From a bacterium (GTDB lineage: Bacteria > Margulisbacteria > Marinamargulisbacteria > SXXA01), in the NCBI GenBank assembly GCA_010028705.1, contig RHAI01000012.1, positions 1 to 36,203 of the forward strand: 36,203 nucleotides of DNA. The letters run 5' to 3'. The stretch's first letter is position 1; each line of letters begins with the position of its first letter. The notes below the pieces were generated by a model. That model was not told the DNA's origin, made no database searches, and saw nothing but the letters and a program-made list of their open reading frames with translations. Positions 1-10,154 of this stretch are shown in pieces. Made by a program: the position numbers and the translations under genes.

Positions 1-1
1 A

Positions 2-1339
2 GGGGTGCGAGGGGAATATTCACAGGATGTATTTGGCCCTAAGCTCTATCGAAAGATTCGGGAAATTAAGACACTATTTGATCCGTTTAATCAATTGAAT
101 CCTGGTAAATTGGCCGTACCATTAACTGTTGACGAAGCATTATATCCGATCGAGTCGCCACTACGTGCCTTCGGGGATCGCGAAATAACGCCTAGTGATC
201 AACGCTCCCTCGGGCCAGTGATGAATTGTAACGGTAACGGAGCCTGTTTTAACGCCATGGATCATGCGTTAATGTGCCCATCATATCGAGAGACCGGGGA
301 TCGGTTACATAGTCCCAAAGGTCGGGCGATGATTTATAAAGAATGGGTTCGACTTAATCGTCCTGAGGCCTTTGCGGACCAAGTCAAATCTGCGATGGAT
401 GGGTGTTTGTCGTGTAAAGCCTGTACCAGTGAGTGCCCGGTGCATGTTGATATCCCTGAAATTCGGAGCCAATTTATGGCGCATTTTTATCGTCGACGAT
501 GGCGTCCCCTTCGGGATTGGCTGATCCGATGGATGGAGCCAATGAGCCCACTACTTGCCGCGACTACTTTGGGCCGCTGGCTGGGAAACAATCTCCCGTT
601 TTCATGGGCCGGTCTTGTCGATTTACCCGCCTACCAGACGCCCCCTCGTTCGCCCGTAAAGACGATCGGGGATCCTGTGGTGTTGGCAATTGATCCGTAC
701 AACGGATATTTTGATACAACAGTAATCGATGCGGCGACCTCAATTCTGGAAACATTGGGTGCCCGTGTCGTTCACTATTGGGTACCGGCGGTGGGTAAAG
801 TCGCTTACATCAAAGGATGGCGAGATCTTTTCCATCGGCAAAGTCGTCAGTTGATCGATTATTTATCGACCTGTGCCCATCCGATCCTTGTCGTTGAGCC
901 TGGGTTTGCGACGATGTTTAATCACGAATATCGCTTCGTGTCGACGACGGTACCTGCGGTTATTCCAATTTCAAAGTGGATACGCGATCGAATCACTCGG
1001 CCCGGTACGGCCGGTTGCCTGGGACCGATTACGCTATTCCCGCACTGTATGGAACGGGTTGGGGATGACGCGACGCACAACGATTGGGAGGCGATTTTTG
1101 TGGCACTTGGATACGACGTACAGGTCGCTAACGTAGGATGTTGTGGAATGGCTGGAATTTTTGGGCATGAACGTGAAAACAGATCGGCCTCTCACAGAAT
1201 TTTTTGTTCTGACTGGAAGAGTCGCGTAGACGAGTCGCCGAATTCCATAGTCACAGGGTTTTCGTGTCGGCATCAAATTCATCGATTTCATGGGCAGCGC
1301 CTCCCTCATCCGCTGGAGGTTATTGCGAATGCATTGTAG
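2..1339 (+). CDS. FAD-linked oxidase / Fe-S oxidoreductase, YdiJ-like (5' end missing)
   Basis: C-terminal part of a large flavin plus iron-sulfur dehydrogenase of the YdiJ/D-2-hydroxyacid dehydrogenase type. The frame is open to the left edge, so the FAD-binding N-terminal half lies outside; the GTG at 5 is internal, not a start. Numbering from that codon, residues 25-35 (FDPFNQLNPGK) are the typical end of the FAD-oxidase C domain. A CNGNGAC...MCPSY cluster follows (Cys 75, 81, 91), then a ferredoxin-like C-x2-C-x2-C-x3-CP motif (Cys 134, 137, 140, 144), and a CCG-type cysteine-rich domain near the end (PHCMERV and GCCGMAG). Known members oxidise D-2-hydroxyacids and pass electrons through the Fe-S centres to the respiratory chain; the substrate cannot be read from this fragment. 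The stop overlaps the next gene by 11 nt. Confidence 0.88.
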   Translation, partial: GVRGEYSQDVFGPKLYRKIREIKTLFDPFNQLNPGKLAVPLTVDEALYPIESPLRAFGDREITPSDQRSLGPVMNCNGNGACFNAMDHALMCPSYRETGDRLHSPKGRAMIYKEWVRLNRPEAFADQVKSAMDGCLSCKACTSECPVHVDIPEIRSQFMAHFYRRRWRPLRDWLIRWMEPMSPLLAATTLGRWLGNNLPFSWAGLVDLPAYQTPPRSPVKTIGDPVVLAIDPYNGYFDTTVIDAATSILETLGARVVHYWVPAVGKVAYIKGWRDLFHRQSRQLIDYLSTCAHPILVVEPGFATMFNHEYRFVSTTVPAVIPISKWIRDRITRPGTAGCLGPITLFPHCMERVGDDATHNDWEAIFVALGYDVQVANVGCCGMAGIFGHERENRSASHRIFCSDWKSRVDESPNSIVTGFSCRHQIHRFHGQRLPHPLEVIANAL

Positions 1340-2090
1340 CTGGAACGATGTTGTTTCACGGTCAACGATACTATTATTTCCTGAATGTAATCTTCGATGT
1401 ATCCATTGTCAGCGTTGGAAAGATAATCCCCTAAATGGCGAGGACGATTGGGTGGCTTCAAAATATGATAACGCCATTGAAAATGGATCGTTTTACGAAC
1501 AATTTCCACGAACGAAAGTCGTCAATGTCGTCGGGGGGGAACCGATGATCGGTCGTCGGACCGAAGGGTTGTTGAAAATGTTACACCAGGCGGGGTCAAC
1601 CGTTCGTTTATGGAGTAATGGGCAGTTTAATCTCGACCATTGGGAGCCGGTGTTACGCTGGACGGACGATCTTGCATTGTATTTGCCATCACCCGATTCG
1701 GATGAGTTTCGGCTAATTTCAGGTGCCGATGGATTGAGCACATTATGTCGAACCATTGAATGTGCCCGATCCCACGGTAAGCGGGTGAGTTTATTCTCGT
1801 TGATTTCTCCTCAGTTGGTTGAATGGATGCCCTATTTTTATGACATCGCCCGAGACAATAGCATCCCGATTTTGTTTAGTTATTATCAATCCAGTGCGTT
1901 TAGTGGCGATGAGATTGACTTTATCCACCGCTTTAACTGGGTTCCAAATGCGGCGGTGATTCGTCTGTCGAAACGTCATAAATTAGCCTGCCCAGCTATT
2001 CCTTTTGCGGCACTATACAATACGAGGGAAATGTTACGTTTATATGGAAAAGGCTGGGTGGATATCTTGCGGAATCAGTTAAAAATCTAG
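1329..2090 (+). CDS. small radical SAM protein
   Basis: Radical SAM enzyme of about 254 residues. The CNLRCIHC segment near the N-terminus is the C-x3-C-x2-C motif that binds the 4Fe-4S cluster, and VVGGEPMIG matches the GGEP motif that contacts SAM. No auxiliary cluster domain is obvious. I chose ATG 1329 rather than the in-frame ATG at 1290 because a good Shine-Dalgarno (TGGAGG, 1314-1319) sits 9 nt before it. The short overlap with the upstream oxidoreductase suggests translational coupling and possibly a shared pathway, but the reaction is unknown. It converges on the PlsY-like gene with only 12 nt between the two stops and no visible hairpin terminator. Confidence 0.8.
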   Translation: MHCSWNDVVSRSTILLFPECNLRCIHCQRWKDNPLNGEDDWVASKYDNAIENGSFYEQFPRTKVVNVVGGEPMIGRRTEGLLKMLHQAGSTVRLWSNGQFNLDHWEPVLRWTDDLALYLPSPDSDEFRLISGADGLSTLCRTIECARSHGKRVSLFSLISPQLVEWMPYFYDIARDNSIPILFSYYQSSAFSGDEIDFIHRFNWVPNAAVIRLSKRHKLACPAIPFAALYNTREMLRLYGKGWVDILRNQLKI

Positions 2091-2102
2091 CGATTTATCA
2101 TC

Positions 2103-2702
2103 CTATTTTCGCTGGACAAATAATCCCCAAAGCGTGGGGGGAATATCATCAAACAATGCGACTAATTGAGCACTGAGTGTCACCGATAAAACACCAAGGA
2201 ACGCGGGAATAAATATGTCGGGAACGAGGTGATCCGACGTTAAAAAAGTGGCTGTTACGCCTGTTGAGAGGATCATAGCCAACGCCGGAACATTAATCAG
2301 TATGGTGCCCAATCCAAATAACCCAAGAAATAGAATGGCAATCCAGGGATCAAAAAATAGGAATATTCCCACGATTACCCAAAATGGGGAGGGACGGGAT
2401 CCGGGTGAAAAAATAGTCCATGAATGTCCAATAACCACGATACTTAGAGTCACAATTTGTGCCCAGTCGGGAAGGTAGTTAGTGGTGGCAATATAACTGG
2501 CGACTAGACCCTTGAGTATCGAGAATGCGGCTACCCAAATACTAACCCAAGTGTCAGGATATTTTTGGCACCGAGTTTTGGGAATATCGAGAGTGGCACT
2601 GAGATCCTCGAGGCGAGTTGTTACCCAGGGTAGGAGTCGATTGAATGGAACCGCCGCTCCCAAAAAAAGAGCGGCCCAGGTGATCCAAATGGATCCCGGC
2701 AT
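2103..2702 (-). CDS. degenerate PlsY-like integral membrane protein
   Basis: Hydrophobic 199-residue protein with about five or six predicted membrane segments. Its layout resembles the glycerol-3-phosphate acyltransferase PlsY: an N-terminal AAVPFNRLL segment where PlsY has GSIPxGxL, then SILKGLVASYIA around residues 61-72, and VVIGHSWTIF around 89-98 where PlsY has the GHxFPVF block. The GGKGVAT signature that should follow is replaced by SRPSPFWV, and the S-x-N-x-G-A-T-N block of motif 1 is absent, so acyltransferase activity is doubtful. Its ATG overlaps the lysC stop by one base (TAATG), so it is coupled to lysC and pyrG. The family assignment is by eye; an unrelated polytopic protein is possible. 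Confidence 0.55.
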   Translation of the reverse strand: MPGSIWITWAALFLGAAVPFNRLLPWVTTRLEDLSATLDIPKTRCQKYPDTWVSIWVAAFSILKGLVASYIATTNYLPDWAQIVTLSIVVIGHSWTIFSPGSRPSPFWVIVGIFLFFDPWIAILFLGLFGLGTILINVPALAMILSTGVTATFLTSDHLVPDIFIPAFLGVLSVTLSAQLVALFDDIPPTLWGLFVQRK

Positions 2703-3919
2703 TAGTGCTTATCGAGTTCGAATGCGTGATGCAGTAATCGTAGTGCACGCCGCGCTTCTTTCCGGTCAATCGCGCAAGAAATTTTAATTTCAGATGTGGA
2801 GATTAATTTGATATTGATTGAATTGTCGGCGAGTACACGAAACATTTTGGCCGCAATGCCTGGTTTTGAAATCATGCCCACGCCCACAATTGAGACTTTA
2901 GCAATCGAATCGTCGAATTTCACTCCGGCCGCTCCGAGGTCTCGTGCGATTTCTTGAGAAATCAAGGTCGCTGCTTTGAGGTCGTCTTGGTGCACGGTGT
3001 AGGTGATGTCGTTGACACGATCTTCCTCTGAACTCTGAATAATCATATCAACATTGATGGACGCCTCGGCTAATTTTGTAAACACATGACTGGCTGTTCC
3101 TGGACGATCTTGTAACTTTTGAATGGTAATTAATGCTTCTTCTTCATTTAGGGTGGCACCGGTGACGGGGCGATTTACTTCCATTTGATTATCCTCCTTA
3201 ACTATGGTTCCTTGCTCAGCGCTAAACGACGAACGAACGTGCAATTGAACGCCGTTTTCCTTGGCACATTCGACACTTCGGGGATGAAGTACTTTCGCCC
3301 CTAATGACGCAAGTTCAAGCATTTCATCGTAAGAAATTTCTGATAATTTCTGAGCATCCGGGACGATCCGAGGATCGGTGGTGTATACGCCATCGACATC
3401 GGTGTAGATTTCGCATACTGGAGCTCCGAGTGTGGCGGCAAGAACCACCGCAGATGTATCGGATCCGCCTCGCCCAATTGTCGTGACATCTTTGAGATCA
3501 TTAATTCCTTGAAATCCAGTGACAACGACGACCTTGCCTTGATCCAGCTCGGCCATAATTCGTGATGGATCGACTTTGGTGATTTTAGCTTTTGAGTACA
3601 AATTTTCAGTAAATATGCCCGCTTGTGGGCCGGTGAGCGACACAGCAGGTACACCTTGGGCTTCAATAGCCATAGCTAATAGTGCGGCGGATATATTTTC
3701 ACCCGTTGAAATTAATGCGTCGTATTCGCGCGGGGATGGGTGATCAGATACCTCGCGGGCAAGCTTTATTAGATCATCGGTGGTATCTCCCATTGCCGAA
3801 ACGACAACTACGATGTCTTGGTGTTTAAGTTTGGAGTCAATGACACGGCTTGCCACTGCTCGGATCCGCTCAGGGGTTCCGACCGATGTTCCGCCAAATT
3901 TTTGAACGACTAAGGTCAT
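2702..3919 (-). CDS. lysC: aspartate kinase
   Basis: Aspartokinase, 405 residues, the monofunctional length. It phosphorylates L-aspartate to open the lysine, threonine, methionine and diaminopimelate pathways. The N-terminus has the KFGGTSVG kinase motif (residues 7-14), the central part has TIGRGGSDTSAV and TDVDGVYTTDPR, and residues from about 265 hold two ACT regulatory domains (EASINVDMIIQSS and NSINIKLISTSEIKISC). The ACT pair implies allosteric feedback, probably by lysine and/or threonine; the effector cannot be read directly. GAGGA four nt before the ATG is the likely ribosome site. It lies 33 nt after pyrG and is coupled to the PlsY-like gene downstream. Confidence 0.96.
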   Translation of the reverse strand: MTLVVQKFGGTSVGTPERIRAVASRVIDSKLKHQDIVVVVSAMGDTTDDLIKLAREVSDHPSPREYDALISTGENISAALLAMAIEAQGVPAVSLTGPQAGIFTENLYSKAKITKVDPSRIMAELDQGKVVVVTGFQGINDLKDVTTIGRGGSDTSAVVLAATLGAPVCEIYTDVDGVYTTDPRIVPDAQKLSEISYDEMLELASLGAKVLHPRSVECAKENGVQLHVRSSFSAEQGTIVKEDNQMEVNRPVTGATLNEEEALITIQKLQDRPGTASHVFTKLAEASINVDMIIQSSEEDRVNDITYTVHQDDLKAATLISQEIARDLGAAGVKFDDSIAKVSIVGVGMISKPGIAAKMFRVLADNSINIKLISTSEIKISCAIDRKEARRALRLLHHAFELDKH

Positions 3920-3952
3920 AGTTTCCTCGATCCTAATATGATTGTGGTTACA

Positions 3953-5871
<1,919 letters not shown>

Positions 5872-6186
5872 CTAGATGATTTTTCCACGTCTCTGACGTT
5901 TGAGTTGTTCTTCCCATGACATCGACTGGGTGTATGATAGTTTCCCTTTCTGGCTGATCATTGTTTTGTTGATGTCCACCGTTGTAATACTAATTTGACT
6001 GCGTCGTTCCGATTTATATCCTGTATTTACGATGACCGAAATCTTCCCGAGTGCTTTTTCTTTAGCCTCTACTTTTTCCGATAATAACCGAATGAGTACC
6101 TTCGCAATTGAATTAAATTTACGGACTGACGGGGCCATTTGTCGGGCTTGAGCTTGGGTGATTTGTCGTTTTGGTTTGTTCGCCAT
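5872..6186 (-). CDS. hypothetical basic protein
   Basis: I do not recognise this 104-residue protein. It is strongly basic with Lys/Arg-rich ends: MANKPKRQ at the start and KRQRRGKII at the end. The middle (about residues 20-75) could be a small alpha/beta domain with a hydrophobic helix, FNSIAKVLIRLLSEKV, followed by ISVIVNTGY and ISITTVDI strands. An AAAGGAG ribosome site lies 6 nt before the ATG. It begins 14 nt after the coiled-coil gene 6201-6758, so the two are probably cotranscribed and may work together. No signal peptide or membrane segment is visible. Confidence 0.72.
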   Translation of the reverse strand: MANKPKRQITQAQARQMAPSVRKFNSIAKVLIRLLSEKVEAKEKALGKISVIVNTGYKSERRSQISITTVDINKTMISQKGKLSYTQSMSWEEQLKRQRRGKII

Positions 6187-6200
6187 CGATTGCTCCTTTG

Positions 6201-6758
6201 TTATTCTGATTGGGATTTGTTGGCGTCCAACTGGCGCTTTCGTTCCTCGTTGACTTCCTCACGATTGCGACGGCGTTTTTCTTCCTCAAATTGTTCTTCT
6301 TTTTCTTCCAGCTGTTTGAGCTTAGCCCGTAAATTTCGAATACGTGCCATGTTGTCGAAAAAACTGGAAAATACTTCTTTTTCCTCGCCTTCCAACCGTT
6401 CAAACCCCAACTGCCCTTCGAGTTGGGCTAATTCGTCCATTTTTGTTTCCCAGGACGATTTTTTGCGTCGTGCGCGCGTCACCTCGTTTTCTTTCGTTAA
6501 TTCAGCGGCAATTTGCTCTTCGATCTGGGGGACATACACGTTTTTATTGGGTCCCTCGAGTTTCCCTGTTGGCTCCCTTGTTTCGGGACCGGTATTGCGG
6601 ATACCCATCATTTCTTTATTTAATGCTTGGACTTCGTTATCGATTACCTTGGCGCCCTCATTAAATTGTTGAATAACACTTTGGATGTTCAACGGTTGAA
6701 CTGTGTTACTCTGATTTACAAATTGCCCCCCATCGATTGGTGCGACTCCGAATCCCAT
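6201..6758 (-). CDS. hypothetical protein with C-terminal coiled coil
   Basis: An unrecognised 185-residue protein. The N-terminal 45 residues are Gly/Gln/Asn-rich and probably flexible. From about residue 75 it is dominated by Glu, Lys and Arg, and residues 120-180 read as one long charged helix or coiled coil rich in EEKEEQFEEEKRRR-type runs. There is no signal peptide or membrane span. An AAGGA ribosome site precedes the ATG by about 8 nt. It sits 19 nt after the SpoU methyltransferase gene and 14 nt before a small basic protein gene; an acidic/basic pair of this kind could form a complex, but that is a guess from charge alone. Confidence 0.75.
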   Translation of the reverse strand: MGFGVAPIDGGQFVNQSNTVQPLNIQSVIQQFNEGAKVIDNEVQALNKEMMGIRNTGPETREPTGKLEGPNKNVYVPQIEEQIAAELTKENEVTRARRKKSSWETKMDELAQLEGQLGFERLEGEEKEVFSSFFDNMARIRNLRAKLKQLEEKEEQFEEEKRRRNREEVNEERKRQLDANKSQSE

Positions 6759-6777
6759 AGCTATTTCCTTCCCCGGT

Positions 6778-7545
6778 TCATTGAGGTGCTTTCGACATAC
6801 TTAAATAATGTAACACGATACCTGACGTTACGGCGGCGTTCAGTGACTCTACCTTATTATCCATTTGAATCGATACCGAGTGATTGCGGCGTTTATCTTT
6901 CAGGAACGGCGTAACCAACCCGTTTCCCTCCGAACCAATGACCACCCAGCAGGGACGATCAGTGCGAATATCTGAAAACCCCCGCTGGCCAGACCGGTCC
7001 AAAATTACCCATTCGATCTCGTCCGGTGGGGTGCTCCATGAGCTTACGTCGAGCGTCCGAATCGGAATTTGATACCAATTTCCAGCCATAGCTCGAATTG
7101 CTTCCGGGTGAAATGGATCACAAGATCCGGGTGTTATGATGACCTCGTCAACGCCGAAAGCCACAGCATTTCGGACAATAGCCCCCATATTCGATGGGTT
7201 TTGAATCCCATCTAATATTAGGCCTAACCGTACGCCGAGATGAGAAAAGGGGGGATAAAGGGGCCGATTTACGATTGCCATTGCTCCATCTGAGTTGCCT
7301 AAAATGGATGCCTTTTTCAATAATGATTGGGACAGTATCCAATGCGTGTTCGCCATCGGAGATTCGACATCGATCCCAATCGTGACGTCGATGCTTTCGG
7401 GTCGGTGGGCAATGGCTTCTTCAACATAACGGCGCCCTTCGATTACAAATTGCCCGGCTTTTCGCCGCCCTTTTGAATCGGTTAACAAGGACAGCAAGCG
7501 TTTGTATTTTGGATTATGGGGGCTATCGATTTTGACGATGCTCAT
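6778..7545 (-). CDS. SpoU/TrmH-family RNA 2'-O-methyltransferase
   Basis: SPOUT-class methyltransferase of about 255 residues that uses SAM to 2'-O-methylate rRNA or tRNA. All three SpoU motifs are present: NPSNMGAIVRNA (motif 1, catalytic Asn and Arg), VIGSEGNGL (motif 2) and ESLNAAVTSGIVLH (motif 3). The first 90 residues, with NPKYKRLLSL and FVIEGRRYVEEA, match the N-terminal substrate-binding domain of the TsnR/RlmB group. Whether the target is rRNA or tRNA cannot be read. The in-frame codon at 7551 is TTG, so I prefer ATG 7545. The start overlaps the end of ispF by about 23 nt, indicating coupling. Confidence 0.9.
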   Translation of the reverse strand: MSIVKIDSPHNPKYKRLLSLLTDSKGRRKAGQFVIEGRRYVEEAIAHRPESIDVTIGIDVESPMANTHWILSQSLLKKASILGNSDGAMAIVNRPLYPPFSHLGVRLGLILDGIQNPSNMGAIVRNAVAFGVDEVIITPGSCDPFHPEAIRAMAGNWYQIPIRTLDVSSWSTPPDEIEWVILDRSGQRGFSDIRTDRPCWVVIGSEGNGLVTPFLKDKRRNHSVSIQMDNKVESLNAAVTSGIVLHYLSMSKAPQ

Positions 7546-8026
7546 GTGCAACGATTAACGCAACGGCATGGGCTGAAATACCGTCCCCCTGACCTTCGAA
7601 TCCTAACGTTTCTGTGGTAGTCGCTTTGATTGATATATCCGTTGTCGAAATTGCCATGATGGCGGCCAGATTTTTCTTCATTTCATCTCGAAATGGCATG
7701 AGTTTTGGGGCCTGTGCGACGATAACGCTGTCCACATTTCCGATCTCGAATCCTTTGGAGCGAACCTTGGCAACGACTTGCTGGAGCAATGTGGTGCTCG
7801 CAACGCCCTTATACTGGGGATCGGAATCTGGAAATAGCAGTCCGATGGATCCTAAGTCGGCGGCTCCAATTAGCGCATCGATAATAACATGGGTGAGTAC
7901 ATCGGCGTCACTATGCCCCAGCAGACCCCGATGATAATCGATGGTAACCCCACCTAAAATCAGGGGTCGATTTTCGACCAGCCGATGGGCGTCAAATCCA
8001 ATGCCAATTCGAAATGGGGTTACCAA
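7523..8026 (-). CDS. ispF: 2-C-methyl-D-erythritol 2,4-cyclodiphosphate synthase
   Basis: Catalyses the cyclisation step of the MEP isoprenoid pathway, releasing CMP. Family hallmarks are all visible: RIGIGFDAHR with the metal-binding Asp and His, GHSDADVLTH with the third metal ligand, FPDSDP, and the C-terminal TTTETLGFEGQGDGISAHAV block. The frame extends up to a GTG at 8044 without a ribosome site. I chose TTG 8026 because AGGA (8038-8035) lies 8 nt upstream and the protein then begins right at the conserved RIGIGFDAHR block, as in known IspF. This start overlaps the Yip1 gene by 7 nt. No other MEP gene is in the window. Confidence 0.94.
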   Translation of the reverse strand: MVTPFRIGIGFDAHRLVENRPLILGGVTIDYHRGLLGHSDADVLTHVIIDALIGAADLGSIGLLFPDSDPQYKGVASTTLLQQVVAKVRSKGFEIGNVDSVIVAQAPKLMPFRDEMKKNLAAIMAISTTDISIKATTTETLGFEGQGDGISAHAVALIVAHEHRQNR

Positions 8027-8565
8027 AACGATAGTCCTAGCCACAACAGTATGCCAACAACAATCGTCCCCACGGCAAGGTAAGGCAATATCAATAAGAA
8101 TATTCCTCGGAGTGTCGATACTCGATATACCTGTTTGATCGTGATCACCTCGAGTATTTTGGTCACCACTGGCAATATTGCTATCGGCACCGTGAATAAA
8201 ATGGTGAATCGACCACTAACGAGGGCCAGAACACCAAGTGGAATACTGAGAATAGCAGGTGCCTGAGCCATTCCTAGCCATGTAAATAGCACTAGGCGTG
8301 GCGCGGTATGTCCCATGAGCTGGGCTAAAAACTCGATAATCGCAGTACGAATTCCCCAGATAACGATACCAACGATCACGGCCAGACCGGTTATCGCTTG
8401 GCTTGAATGTGGCATCCATCGGCCCATTAGATCTGATTCGATGAGATGCATAGAGGACGCTAAAGATGCGAGGATAACCACCAAAAATGCGGCGGCGAAA
8501 GGGACATTGGCGTGAGTAATAGTTTCGCGAGGGTGGATAATATATCGATAGATTGTTTTCAGCAT
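8020..8565 (-). CDS. Yip1-domain integral membrane protein
   Basis: Hydrophobic 181-residue protein with about five membrane spans. The N-terminal YRYIIHPRETI and the spacing of spans fit the bacterial Yip1/YIPF family, whose molecular role is not established. Its ATG overlaps the sppA stop as TAATG, the same coupling seen for lysC and the PlsY-like gene, so it is made together with the SppA protease and probably shares its membrane location. There are no catalytic motifs. Confidence 0.7.
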   Translation of the reverse strand: MLKTIYRYIIHPRETITHANVPFAAAFLVVILASLASSMHLIESDLMGRWMPHSSQAITGLAVIVGIVIWGIRTAIIEFLAQLMGHTAPRLVLFTWLGMAQAPAILSIPLGVLALVSGRFTILFTVPIAILPVVTKILEVITIKQVYRVSTLRGIFLLILPYLAVGTIVVGILLWLGLSFW

Positions 8566-9476
8566 TATTGCAATTTAGGAGTGGATGGTGTGGCGCCAAT
8601 TCCAGAGAGTAGGGAGCCAATTTTTGATCCGATGTAGTGACTAAGGAATTGTTCGACGCCTGTGCTCTCGTTTTGAATTAATTCGGTATTTTCAGGCAGA
8701 TGAGCCTTGTTTTTCGCCAGGGCGATCGCATCTGAAAACCCGCCTAATTGATCGATTAGTTTTAGGTCGACAGCCTGTCGGCCACTAAACACCTGGCCTT
8801 GAGCTAGTTCTTTCGCATCGGCTGTGGGAATACGTCGCCGTGAAATTAGTGTGTCGATAAATTGATTATGGACGTCGTCTAACATAGTTTGCATGAGCGT
8901 CAACTCATCGGGAGAACTGTCTCGCCAGCTGGATAACATATCTTTGTATTTGCCACTTTTTAATGTTCTCATTCCGACTCCATATCGTTTTGGAATTTCG
9001 TGAAAATCAGGGCTGGTCATTATGACTCCAATGCTACCCACCATACTCCCAGGATTTGCAATAATTATGTCGCCAGCTAACGACACCCAATAGGCTCCAG
9101 AGGCACCAATGTCTGCAATTGAAACAATGATGGGATTTTTGGTTATATTACGGTATCGAATGAGTTCCCGGAAAATTTCTTGCGATGCGCCCACTGTGCC
9201 CCCTGGACTATTAATTCGCAATATAAGTGCTTTGACATGGGGTGTGTTTTTGAATTGCTCAATTTGATCTAGAGTGGAGTTTAAACCTCCCGATGAAAAG
9301 ACGTTTCCTTCACTGGAATCGATCGGCCCGTTAATAGATATCACACCGATAGCAGGACGTTCGAATCGTGACGCTAACCCCGTGGATCGTTTGGGAAAAA
9401 CCATGACGGACACAATGGCGCTGATGCCGAATAACGCAATTAATAACCCGATAATCCATGATTCCCGACGAAACAT
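8565..9476 (-). CDS. sppA: signal peptide peptidase SppA, 36K type
   Basis: Single-domain membrane serine protease of 303 residues that degrades cleaved signal peptides. Residues 8-27 form the N-terminal membrane anchor. The S49 peptidase fold shows INSPGGTVGAS (oxyanion region, about 88-98), the catalytic Ser126 in DIGASGAYW, and the catalytic Lys178 in SGKYKD, the spacing seen in the short Bacillus-type SppA rather than the tandem E. coli enzyme. It is the first gene of the minus-strand group sppA, Yip1, ispF, SpoU and two unknowns. There is no Shine-Dalgarno; a -10 TATAAT ends 6 nt before the ATG, so translation may be leaderless. Confidence 0.93.
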   Translation of the reverse strand: MFRRESWIIGLLIALFGISAIVSVMVFPKRSTGLASRFERPAIGVISINGPIDSSEGNVFSSGGLNSTLDQIEQFKNTPHVKALILRINSPGGTVGASQEIFRELIRYRNITKNPIIVSIADIGASGAYWVSLAGDIIIANPGSMVGSIGVIMTSPDFHEIPKRYGVGMRTLKSGKYKDMLSSWRDSSPDELTLMQTMLDDVHNQFIDTLISRRRIPTADAKELAQGQVFSGRQAVDLKLIDQLGGFSDAIALAKNKAHLPENTELIQNESTGVEQFLSHYIGSKIGSLLSGIGATPSTPKLQ

Positions 9477-9482
9477 CCGCTG

Positions 9483-9511
9483 ATTATATCAATCATCGGG
9501 CGCTCGGTCGA
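9483..9511 (-). promoter_or_regulatory. promoter for sppA operon, probably leaderless
   Basis: On the minus strand, -35 TCGACC (9511-9506), a 17-nt spacer and a perfect -10 TATAAT (9488-9483). Only 6 nt (CAGCGG) separate the -10 from the sppA ATG, so a transcript would start at or next to the A of the start codon. No ribosome site is present. Confidence 0.6.
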
Positions 9512-9596
9512 CGATTAAACAATCGGCTGCTCACTCAATGGGAGCTTATTATTTTCGAGCCCGTGATGGTCTCGCGGGTAATTTTATCTTGTTCGA

Positions 9597-10154
9597 GTGA
9601 GTAGCCAGTCGTTATTATCGCGTTATGGCGGTTTACCTATTCTTAGCTATCCTCACCAATTGCAAATGGCTCATGATACCGGTATGAACGATGTCTTGCC
9701 GATGAAGTGGCGACCGTTACGTAGTGTGTTACGACTTTTCCGAGATATTGATGGGGGCATTAGTCGACTAATGGGTCGATTGTTTCCCACTCAGTATATC
9801 GTTAAAGGGCAGTGCAAACGTCGGGGAATTTGTTGTCACCACATTGCAGTGGCGTTACATCATACGGTTTGGAGTCGCCCCGCACTGGTTGAGATAATTC
9901 GCCGCTATTATATCTTCGTGTACAATTTTTCATCCCTAGACGATGATCCCCGCCATCGCGTATTAGTGTTCAAATGCAATTACCTAACCGACAATGGGCA
10001 ATGTGGTATTTATACTCGCCGGCCCCCGATATGCCGCCGATACCCCCAGCCCCGCTATTTTGGCAAACCATCGTTTTTGCCGGGATGCGGTTACTATGCC
10101 ATTCCGTCCAACTCAAAAGGAAACTCAACGAATGCTGCCATTAAAGACCATTAA
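9597..10154 (+). CDS. YkgJ-like cysteine-cluster protein
   Basis: A 185-residue protein of the zinc/iron-chelating YkgJ (CxxCxxxCC-type) group. Cysteines are at 73, 79 and 80 (CKRRGICC), 127, 136 (CNYLTDNGQC), 146 (RPPICRRYP) and 164 (GCGYY); this pattern is typical of the family and probably holds one metal cluster. The function in the family is unknown. The N-terminal 60 residues are basic and not conserved in pattern. The start is uncertain: GTG 9597 gives the longest frame, but no ribosome site precedes it, and ATGs at 9666 or 9684 are alternatives. It is divergent from sppA and its 3' end overlaps the glycosyltransferase gene. Confidence 0.72.
   Translation: MSSQSLLSRYGGLPILSYPHQLQMAHDTGMNDVLPMKWRPLRSVLRLFRDIDGGISRLMGRLFPTQYIVKGQCKRRGICCHHIAVALHHTVWSRPALVEIIRRYYIFVYNFSSLDDDPRHRVLVFKCNYLTDNGQCGIYTRRPPICRRYPQPRYFGKPSFLPGCGYYAIPSNSKGNSTNAAIKDH

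Noticed and set aside
5-1339. GTG at 5 as the true start of the oxidoreductase
   Set aside because: The frame is open to the left edge and the protein begins in the middle of the FAD-oxidase C-terminal domain, so the gene is cut by the window.
6139-6672. Open frame of 177 codons on the plus strand, Ser/Phe/Leu-rich
   Set aside because: It is the mirror of the Glu/Arg-rich coiled-coil gene on the minus strand; its composition is what antisense of such codons gives, and it has no ribosome site or motif.
9994-10131. Longer N-terminus for the WecG-family gene
   Set aside because: It would lie wholly within the YkgJ-like gene, and the family fold begins at ATG 10132, which has an upstream AAGGA.
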